From Paracoccaceae bacterium (lineage in GTDB: Bacteria > Pseudomonadota > Alphaproteobacteria > Rhodobacterales > Rhodobacteraceae), in the NCBI GenBank assembly GCA_023383015.1, contig JAHDXW010000036.1, positions 1 to 38,288 of the forward strand: a DNA stretch of 38,288 nt, written 5' to 3'. A program made the position numbers and the translations under genes. Every line of letters starts with the position of its first letter. Within the stretch, counting starts at the first letter, position 1. The notes beneath the pieces are model-generated. The model had not been told where the DNA came from. It searched no databases and saw only the letters and a list, made by a program, of their open reading frames with translations. This document shows positions 32,686 to 38,288 of this stretch, piece by piece.

Positions 32686-33168
32686 ATGCCGCACCCGGAC
32701 AACACCCCCCGTTTCGACGACCTCGAAGGTCTCGCCCTCGGCGACATCGCGGCGCTGCCGCCCGAGATGCTGCTGGATCTGCAGACGACGGCGCTCGCCG
32801 AGACCGCCCGCGTGAAGCGGCTGCGGGACCGGCTCGAGGCCGGCATCGCGCAGCGCTACGAGGCCGCCGCCGCGACGGAACGGGCCGCTCAGGGCAAGAC
32901 CAGCGGCACCGTGCGGGTCGAGGACGACAGCATCGTGGTCGTCGCGGACCTTCCGAAGAAGGTCTCCTGGGACCAGGACCAGCTTGCCGCCATGGCCGAG
33001 CGCATCCGCGCCGCCGGCGACGATCCGACCGAGTATCTCGAGATCGCCTATCGCGTGCCCGAGCGGCGTTTCGGCGCTTGGCCCGCGGCGATGCGCGAGG
33101 GCTTCGTGGACGCGCGCAGCGAGACCACCGGCAAACCCGTCTTCCGGCTCGAAGCTCGAGACCGGTGA
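32686..33168 (+). CDS. Unrecognised early phage protein with coiled-coil segment (160 aa)
   Basis: The N-terminal half is helical and charged (LALGDIAALPPEMLLDLQTT, ARVKRLRDRLEAGIAQRYEA), the C-terminal half mixed (VVADLPKKVSWDQDQLAAMA, YLEIAYRVPERRFGAWP, then KPVFRLE). I cannot name the family. ATG 32686 is preferred over ATG 32650 because an ACGGAGA ribosome site sits before it, matching the style of neighbouring genes. It precedes the Sak4-like gene and may belong to the same recombination set. Confidence 0.7.
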   Translation: MPHPDNTPRFDDLEGLALGDIAALPPEMLLDLQTTALAETARVKRLRDRLEAGIAQRYEAAAATERAAQGKTSGTVRVEDDSIVVVADLPKKVSWDQDQLAAMAERIRAAGDDPTEYLEIAYRVPERRFGAWPAAMREGFVDARSETTGKPVFRLEARDR

Positions 33169-33169
33169 C

Positions 33170-33244
33170 GCGCGGCGGCGGGACGCCCGCGCGGCAACGC
33201 CGGGCAGGTTCCCCTTCGGCACCCGGTCACCCCCGCCGCCGCGC
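33170..33244. repeat. 13-bp perfect inverted repeat between early genes
   Basis: GCGCGGCGGCGGG (33170-33182) is the exact complement of CCCGCCGCCGCGC (33232-33244), 49 bases apart, filling the gap between the 160-aa gene and the ATPase gene. There is no T-run, so it is not a simple terminator; it could fold in mRNA or be a protein site. Confidence 0.55.
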
Positions 33245-33271
33245 ACCCTGAATTCATACCCGGAGAACCCC

Positions 33272-34129
33272 ATGGCCTTCCGCATCATCACCGCCGACGA
33301 ACGGCTCTCGACCGCCGAGAACAAGACCTCGCTCGCCATCTTCGGCCCGCCCGGCGTCGGAAAGACGATGCTCCTGAAGACGCTGTCCGCCGATGAGACG
33401 GTCTGCCTCGATCTCGAGGCCGGCATGAAGTCGGTGCAGGACTGGCGCGGGGATTCGATCCCGGTGCGCAGTTTTACCGATTTCCGCGACCTCGCCGTGC
33501 TGATCGGCGGGCATGACCCCGCGCAGCATCCGAAGTCGTGGTACGGCGCCGAGTATCACGCCTGGCTGCAGCAGCAGTATCTCGGCACCGGCATCGAGGA
33601 TTTCCTGGCGCGAAAGCGGATCGTCTTCGTCGACTCGATCACCGATCTGACGCGGCAGGCCATGGCCTATGCCCGCCAGCAGCCGGAGGCTTTCTCCGAG
33701 CGGACCGGGAAGCCTGACGTTCGGGGCGCGTACGGGCTCCTCGGCCGGGAGGTGATCCAAGCGCTAAAGCACCTCCAGCATGCCCGCGGCAAGACCGTGA
33801 TCTTCGTCGGCGTTCTCGAAAAGGTCACCGACGAGTTCGGCGCGACGACCTGGCAGCCGCAGATGGAGGGCACGAAGGCCGGGCGCGAGCTGCCGGGGAT
33901 CGTCGACCAGGTGGTCTCGATGCAGCTCTTCGGCCGCGACGCCAAGGGCGACTGGACCCTCGACGAAACCTCGGCCGAGCGCCGCCTCGTCTGCCGCTCC
34001 GGCAACCCCTGGGGCCTTCCCGCCAAGGATCGCTCCGGCCGCCTCGATACGACGGAGGCGCCCGATCTCGGCGCGCTGATCGCGAAGATCGACGGTCGCA
34101 CGCCCGCCCACTCTGCCAACCCTTCCTGA
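33272..34129 (+). CDS. Sak4-like RecA-fold ATPase (AAA_24), phage recombinase
   Basis: This 285-residue ATPase has Walker A GPPGVGKT (25-32) and Walker B at KRIVFVDSITDL, with the AAA_24 pattern (CLDLEAGMKS, ALKHLQHARGKTVIFVGVLE, then LPGIVDQVVSMQLF). Single-domain RecA-like proteins of this type, beside an SSB, match the phage Sak4 annealing recombinases. The gene starts at ATG 33272 after GGAGA and is followed 22 bases later by the SSB-like gene. The ATPase fold is sure; the Sak4 assignment comes from fold plus neighbours. Confidence 0.85.
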   Translation: MAFRIITADERLSTAENKTSLAIFGPPGVGKTMLLKTLSADETVCLDLEAGMKSVQDWRGDSIPVRSFTDFRDLAVLIGGHDPAQHPKSWYGAEYHAWLQQQYLGTGIEDFLARKRIVFVDSITDLTRQAMAYARQQPEAFSERTGKPDVRGAYGLLGREVIQALKHLQHARGKTVIFVGVLEKVTDEFGATTWQPQMEGTKAGRELPGIVDQVVSMQLFGRDAKGDWTLDETSAERRLVCRSGNPWGLPAKDRSGRLDTTEAPDLGALIAKIDGRTPAHSANPS

Positions 34130-34151
34130 TCCAGACGCAAAGGACAGACCC

Positions 34152-34928
34152 ATGAGCTACGATCTCAACGACGCCCAGCCGCAGATGGCCCCCATCGGCG
34201 AGCTGATCCCCGATGGCACCTTCGCCAAGGTCCGCCTGACCGTGCGCCCCGGCGGCGTCGACGGCGCCACGCCGATGGACGCCAAGCTCCTGAAGGCCTC
34301 GCAGTCGAGCGACGCGAAGATGCTGGATTGCGAGTTCACCATCCTCGAGGGGCCGCATGCCCGGCGGAAGTTCTGGCAGAGCTTCACCGTGGCGGGCGGC
34401 AAGGTCGACGAGAAGGGCCAGTCGATCGGCTGGAAGATCTCGAAATCCACCTTTCGGGCGATGGTCGACAGCGCTCTCGGGCTCGATCCCAGGGACGAGA
34501 GCCCCGACGCCAAGGCCAAGCGGGTGCTGCCCGGGCTCAAGCATCTCGACGGCATCGTCTTCGCCGTACGCATCATGGTGGAGCCCGCCTCCAACCCCCA
34601 ATACCGCGACCAGAACCGGATCGCGAACGTCGTTTTGCCCGACGAGCCGCAGCATGCCGCGATCATGCGCGGCGAAACCGTGCCCCCGGAACCCGTCAAC
34701 GCCCCGCCGCGCAAGGGCGCGAGCGCGCCGGCGCCGGGATGGCAGGCGCCAACGCCGGCATGGGGTGGGCAACCGCAAGCCCCGGCGGCGGCTCCGGCCT
34801 GGGGCGCGCAGGCGCCGGCTCCGCAGCAGCCCCCGCAGCAACCGTCCGCCCAGCAGTCGCCCGCGTCCCGGCCGTCCGCGCCGGGCGGAGCGCCGGTGAC
34901 CGGCATGCCCGCCTGGCTCAATGGGTGA
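34152..34928 (+). CDS. Phage single-stranded-DNA-binding-like protein with disordered tail
   Basis: This 258-residue protein has an N-terminal OB-like region (ELIPDGTFAKVRLTVRPGGV, KMLDCEFTILEGPHARRKFW, KFWQSFTVAGGK) and a long Pro/Ala/Gln/Gly tail from about residue 180, ending MPAWLNG. Tails of this kind are usual in SSB proteins, where the tip recruits partners. It follows the Sak4-like gene by 22 bases, as in known Sak4-SSB pairs. DUF669-type phage proteins are an alternative family name for the same role. Confidence 0.75.
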   Translation: MSYDLNDAQPQMAPIGELIPDGTFAKVRLTVRPGGVDGATPMDAKLLKASQSSDAKMLDCEFTILEGPHARRKFWQSFTVAGGKVDEKGQSIGWKISKSTFRAMVDSALGLDPRDESPDAKAKRVLPGLKHLDGIVFAVRIMVEPASNPQYRDQNRIANVVLPDEPQHAAIMRGETVPPEPVNAPPRKGASAPAPGWQAPTPAWGGQPQAPAAAPAWGAQAPAPQQPPQQPSAQQSPASRPSAPGGAPVTGMPAWLNG

Positions 34929-35238
34929 GGCGCGGTCGGCAGCACGGCGGCGGAGGTCAAACCGACCTTCGCCGCTGCCCGAGGCCCGGCGCGATCCGGC
35001 CGGGCCGATGACCCCGGATGAATGGCAGGCGCATGTGACGCGCGAGGCGGCGCTGGAGATCGGACGATGGCTCGAGGCCCGAGGAAGACTGCACGCCCCC
35101 ATCGCAAGCCTCAGCCTCGGCGACCTCGAAGCCATGGCCAGCAACGCGATCTCGCGCTGGATCGTGCTCCAGTCCCAAAAGCTCCAGAGGGCGGGCTGGC
35201 CGCCCGAGGACCCGATCGGGAGCTTCTTGCTCGGGTAG
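34921..35238 (+). CDS. Unrecognised early phage protein (105 aa)
   Basis: The first ~30 residues are basic and may be a flexible start; from residue 30 the protein is helical (TPDEWQAHVTREAALEIGRW, LEARGRLHAPIASLSLGDL, SRWIVLQSQKLQRAGW). The ATG overlaps the SSB stop by 8 bases. An internal ATG at 35008 (MTPDEWQ) would also give a sensible start. Function unknown. Confidence 0.65.
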   Translation: MGEARSAARRRRSNRPSPLPEARRDPAGPMTPDEWQAHVTREAALEIGRWLEARGRLHAPIASLSLGDLEAMASNAISRWIVLQSQKLQRAGWPPEDPIGSFLLG

Positions 35239-35606
35239 CGCTCTGCGCCGTCTGCGCCCGCGAGGCTAGCGGCTTCGGCTACTGCCACGGCCTCCGCTGG
35301 GATCGCCACCCCTACCACCGCTTCTGCTCGCGCCGCTGTCAGGACGTGGGCAGCGCCATCGCCCAAAGGAACAACGGCATGATCGACAAGACCGCGCGCG
35401 AGGCCCGTGCGATCCGCGATGCGCGGAGGCTCTTCGCCGAAGCGCTCACCGACCTCGGGCTCATGGAACCCTTCTTCCATCGCAGCGCCGCGGACATTGA
35501 CCGCCTCATCGAGGCGGCGGTCACCGGCTACATCGACAGCATGCAGGACCAGGCCGCGCGCAAGGAGCGCACCGGCACGGCCCTCGACGACCCCATTCCG
35601 TTCTGA
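35067..35606 (+). CDS. DUF6511-like zinc-binding protein, start uncertain
   Basis: The conserved part begins at LCAVC (nt 35241): C60-x2-C63 and C87-x3-C91 form a zinc site, followed by SAIAQRNNGMIDKTAREARA, FAEALTDLGLMEPFFHRSA and RLIEAAVTGYIDSM, close to DUF6511 proteins. No ATG, GTG or TTG occurs in frame between the preceding gene's stop and the cysteines. The nearest ATGs are 35067 and 35022, deep inside the previous gene, so the N-terminal ~59 residues given here are doubtful. A frameshift with the previous gene is another possibility. Confidence 0.65.
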   Translation: MARGPRKTARPHRKPQPRRPRSHGQQRDLALDRAPVPKAPEGGLAARGPDRELLARVALCAVCAREASGFGYCHGLRWDRHPYHRFCSRRCQDVGSAIAQRNNGMIDKTAREARAIRDARRLFAEALTDLGLMEPFFHRSAADIDRLIEAAVTGYIDSMQDQAARKERTGTALDDPIPF

Positions 35607-35617
35607 GGGCGCGCGCG

Positions 35618-35833
35618 ATGATCGACCTGAACGACGACACCGCGTCCTGCAGCTGGAAGCCTCTGCTCGAGGCGGCCACCGAGAACGCCGTCACCGACTT
35701 CGAGATCGAGTTCTGCGACAGCCTCCGCGAGAAGCTCGCGCGCCTCAGTGAGAGCGCCCGGCTGACGGACGCGCAGTTCCACAAGCTGACCTGCATCGCG
35801 CAGGCCGGCGGGTTCTGGGAGCGCGAGCGATGA
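35618..35833 (+). CDS. Small unrecognised phage protein (71 aa)
   Basis: The protein is acidic at the start (MIDLNDDTASCSWKPLLE) and helical after it (FEIEFCDSLREKLARLSESA, FHKLTCIAQAGGFWERER). It overlaps the nuclease gene by ATGA. Its first 15 coding bases, ATGATCGACCTGAAC, are identical to the start of the next gene. Function unknown. Confidence 0.7.
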   Translation: MIDLNDDTASCSWKPLLEAATENAVTDFEIEFCDSLREKLARLSESARLTDAQFHKLTCIAQAGGFWERER

Positions 35834-36627
35834 TCGACCTGAACCATAAATCGGGCTTTCTCTACGACGCCGGCGCACCACGCCCGCCCATTGCGGAAGC
35901 GGTGTCCGCGGCCATCGACACGGCGCTGTCCGCGCGCAACCGCGCAGAGCGTCCGCGCACCTATGTCAGTTCCTCGGGTCTCGGCCGCGACTGCCTGCGC
36001 CAGATCCAGTACGACTTCCTCGCGGTGCCCAAGGACGAAGGCCAGGAGTTCGCGCCGCGCACGCTGCGCATCTTCGAGGCGGGCCATAGGGCCGAGGACA
36101 TCGTCGCGGGCTGGTTCCACATCGCCGGCTTCGACCTGCGCACCGAGCGTCCCGACGGCCGCCAGTTCGGGTTTGAGGCCCTCGGCGGCCGCTTCAAGGG
36201 CCACATCGACGGCTGCCTCGTCTCGGGCCCGGTCGCGATGGAGTACCCCGCGCTCTGGGAGAACAAGGCGCTCGGGGCGGCCAGCTGGAAGGACGTGGTC
36301 AAGCGCGGCGTCAGCCTCGCGCGGCCGGTCTACGCCGCCCAGATCGCGCTCTATCAGGCCTATATGGACCTGCCGGCCCCGGCGCTCTTCACCGCGCTGA
36401 ACCGCGACACGATAGAGCTGCACGCCGAGCTCGTGCCCTTCGACGCGCATCTCGCGCAGGAAATGTCGGACCGCGCCGTCGCCGTGGTGCGGGCCTCCGA
36501 GGCCGGGGAATGGCTGCCGCGCGCGGCGGCCGAGCCCACCGCAGTCCTCTGCCGCGGCGGCATGGCGGCCGGAAAATGGCACGCGCCATGTGCCTGGGCA
36601 GGCCGGTGCTGGGGAGAGCGGCGATGA
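35830..36627 (+). CDS. Cas4/RecB-like PD-(D/E)xK nuclease with putative Fe-S cysteines
   Basis: This 265-residue nuclease has H86 in EAGHRAEDI, D127 in GHIDGCL, E144-x-K146 in WENKALG, and RecB-type motif QxxxY (QIALYQ, Q171/Y175), the full set of a PD-(D/E)xK exonuclease. Cysteines C55 (RDCLRQIQYDF) plus C241, C254 and C260 near the end are arranged like the four ligands of the Cas4/AddB iron-sulfur cluster. It probably resects DNA ends for the Sak4-SSB pair. ATG 35830 overlaps the upstream stop. Nuclease fold is firm; the cluster is inferred. Confidence 0.85.
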   Translation: MIDLNHKSGFLYDAGAPRPPIAEAVSAAIDTALSARNRAERPRTYVSSSGLGRDCLRQIQYDFLAVPKDEGQEFAPRTLRIFEAGHRAEDIVAGWFHIAGFDLRTERPDGRQFGFEALGGRFKGHIDGCLVSGPVAMEYPALWENKALGAASWKDVVKRGVSLARPVYAAQIALYQAYMDLPAPALFTALNRDTIELHAELVPFDAHLAQEMSDRAVAVVRASEAGEWLPRAAAEPTAVLCRGGMAAGKWHAPCAWAGRCWGERR

Positions 36628-37373
36628 TCCCCGACGCCTATGAGCTCAAGCGGATCGTGCGCGCGCATCGCGAGCGGTTCTGGTGCTCCGACCTGCTCGG
36701 AGCGGCGGAGTTCGCGCCGATCTATTTCTTCGACGATCAGGCCGCCTTCGATGGCGATATCGTCGACCGCGCGATGACTCGGGTTCTTACCGGTCCGCTT
36801 CGGCTGCCGCATCCGTCCGTGATCTTCGAGGTGCGCGAGCAGCGCGCGTCTCCTTCGGGCCTCATCGTCTGCGCTCGCGCCGACGGCGACATCGTCGAGG
36901 CCACGTTCCTCATGCGCAAGCGGGCACCGAGCGGCTGGACGGATTGCCTGGTGCGGATCTGGATGCATCCGGACGGCAAGGCGGAGATCGAGGGCAACCC
37001 CTCAGAGCGACACGACGAGACGGTCCGCGGTCACGGCGAAGTCGCCGCCGGCATCGTGTGGCGCGCGCTGACCATCCTCGGCGCCTCACCTGAAATCCGC
37101 GACCGCAAGGTGTCGCTCGCGAAACGGTCCCGCCTGGCCCGCGAGGGCGTGCGCGGATGGGTCTGGCGTCAGGTCGCCATCGATCCGGCCCGCCTTCGGG
37201 CAGCGACGCCGCCGAAGAGCGGCAGTCACGCCAGCCCTCGCTGGCACATCCGCCGCGGTCACTGGCGGCAGCTCGCCGACGGTCGCCGGGTCTTCGTCCG
37301 TCCGTGCGAGGTGGGCGATCCGACCCGCGGCGGGATCGTCAAGGATTACGCAGTGGAGATGCCCCAGCCATGA
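36624..37373 (+). CDS. Unrecognised early phage protein (249 aa)
   Basis: The protein starts MIPDAYELKRIVRAHRERFW and has a mixed alpha/beta body (YFFDDQAAFDGDIVDRAMTR, DCLVRIWMHPDGKAEIEG). The end, RWHIRRGHWRQLADGRRVFV then RPCEVGDP, is a motif widespread in small phage and bacterial proteins of unknown role. It lacks a signal peptide or membrane segment. ATG 36624 follows GGGGAGAG and overlaps nothing upstream by more than four bases; its stop overlaps the helicase start (ATGA). Function unknown. Confidence 0.72.
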   Translation: MIPDAYELKRIVRAHRERFWCSDLLGAAEFAPIYFFDDQAAFDGDIVDRAMTRVLTGPLRLPHPSVIFEVREQRASPSGLIVCARADGDIVEATFLMRKRAPSGWTDCLVRIWMHPDGKAEIEGNPSERHDETVRGHGEVAAGIVWRALTILGASPEIRDRKVSLAKRSRLAREGVRGWVWRQVAIDPARLRAATPPKSGSHASPRWHIRRGHWRQLADGRRVFVRPCEVGDPTRGGIVKDYAVEMPQP

Positions 37374-38288
37374 CCGAGTTCACCCCATCCGCCACGCAGG
37401 CCGCCGCGATCCGCGAGATCAGGGAGTGGTTCGAGACCCGCACCGAGGAGCAGCAGGTGTTTCGCCTGTTCGGTTATGCCGGGTCCGGCAAGACCACCGT
37501 GCTGAAGTTCGCCCTCGACGAACTCGGTCTCTCGCCCCACCGCGGCGCGAAGGACGGCCGCTGCGTGCCGGGCGTCGTCACCGCCACCTTCACCGGCAAG
37601 GCCGCGCTGGTGCTGACGCGCAAGGGCACGCCGGCGCGCACCATCCACAGCCTGATCTACTCGGTGATCGAGTCGACCGAGGAGGAGATCGAGGAGGCTG
37701 CCCGCAAGATCGCGATGGCCGAACGCGACGCGCTTCGCCTCACCGGGTTTGCGCGCACCACGGCCGATGCAGCGATCGAGGCGATGCGCCAGGGACTCTC
37801 GGCGATGAAGCATCCGCGCTTCGCGCTGAACCCGCAGAGCGACGCCGCGGACGCGCGGCTCATCGTGCTCGACGAGGTGTCGATGGTCGGCGAGGAGATG
37901 GCGCGCGACCTCATGAGCTTCGGCAAGCCGATCCTCGTCCTTGGCGATCCGGGCCAGCTGCCGCCGATCCGGGGCGAAGGCGCCTTCACCCGCGACGAGC
38001 CGGACGTGATTCTGACCGAGATCCACCGCCAGGCGGCCGAGAGCGCGATCATCCGTCTCGCCACCATGGCGCGCGAGGGTCGGCCCATCGGCTTCGGCGT
38101 CTACGACGACCATGTCGCGAAGCTCCGCAAGGGCGACATCACGCCGGAACAGGCCCTGCGTGGCGGCCAGCTGATCTGCGGGCTGAACGCGACGCGGCTG
38201 CAGATCAACAACGCCATGCGTGCGGCGGCCGGTCTCGGCGGGACCTGGCTGCCCACGGGGCCGGCCGAGAAGATCATCTGCCTGAAGA
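37370..38288 (+). CDS. RecD/Dda-like ATP-dependent DNA helicase (3' truncated by window)
   Basis: About 306 residues are present before the window ends. It opens TEFTPSATQAAAIREIREWF and has Walker A GYAGSGKTT, then TFTGKAALVLTRKGTPARTI, Walker B LIVLDEVSMVGEEMA, motif III LVLGDPGQLPPIRGEGAF and ILTEIHRQAAESAI, the pattern of superfamily 1B helicases such as Dda and RecD (AAA_30). Such phage helicases unwind DNA in replication or recombination. ATG 37370 overlaps the upstream stop as ATGA. The C-terminal helicase core lies beyond the window. Confidence 0.9.
   Translation, partial: MTEFTPSATQAAAIREIREWFETRTEEQQVFRLFGYAGSGKTTVLKFALDELGLSPHRGAKDGRCVPGVVTATFTGKAALVLTRKGTPARTIHSLIYSVIESTEEEIEEAARKIAMAERDALRLTGFARTTADAAIEAMRQGLSAMKHPRFALNPQSDAADARLIVLDEVSMVGEEMARDLMSFGKPILVLGDPGQLPPIRGEGAFTRDEPDVILTEIHRQAAESAIIRLATMAREGRPIGFGVYDDHVAKLRKGDITPEQALRGGQLICGLNATRLQINNAMRAAAGLGGTWLPTGPAEKIICLK

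Overview
This window reads as part of the chromosome, or a large accessory replicon, of a GC-rich alphaproteobacterium, most likely a Rhodobacterales member. The grounds are a tail module that matches the gene-transfer-agent (RcGTA) gene order, DUF2793 and DUF6127-like proteins, a DUF6511-like zinc protein, and a serine-recombinase/DUF2924 cassette typical of that group. I read this from the translated proteins; no database search was possible. No rRNA, tRNA, CRISPR array or insertion sequence was found.

Region 1 (1-8968, + strand) is the late end of a prophage: the end of a tape-measure protein, the four RcGTA-like baseplate genes (DUF2460, DUF2163 hub, NlpC/P60 peptidase, TIM-barrel host-specificity protein), a DUF2793 protein with a C1q-like tip, then a lysis cassette (DUF6127-like membrane protein, M15 endolysin and an overlapping Rz/Rz1-like spanin pair).

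Region 2 (8990-18988) looks like a redox and metal module. A QseBC-type two-component system is transcribed leftwards. Rightwards lie a PepSY protein and a cytochrome b561, then a poly-aspartate exported protein, DUF2271, a PepSY-TM/flavodoxin/FNR reductase, an ApbE flavin transferase, a P1B-type ATPase and a VIT1/CCC1 transporter. A ~41-bp element with two spacings conserved to the base lies before both rightward transcription units. It is a good candidate binding site for the response regulator. I infer a chain NADPH -> diflavin reductase -> membrane heme -> FMN-DUF2271 outside the cytoplasm, coupled to metal handling.

Region 3 (19339-31034) is a defence and recombination island, mostly on the - strand: Type III-like Res and Mod, with an AT-richer target-recognition segment in Mod; a divergent 323-aa protein of unknown family; a four-gene serine-recombinase cassette joined by ATGA overlaps; and a nuclease-like protein two bases behind an S24-type phage repressor.

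Region 4 (31035-38288, + strand) is the early region of a prophage: divergent promoters, an unknown first gene, a 125-bp intergenic array of inverted, helically phased GGGAT repeats, a small excisionase-like HTH protein, then a recombination/replication set (Sak4-like ATPase, SSB-like protein, zinc protein, Cas4/RecB-like nuclease and a RecD/Dda-like helicase cut by the window end). The late genes at the left and the early genes at the right could belong to two neighbouring prophages, or to one element if the source molecule is circular; the window cannot decide.
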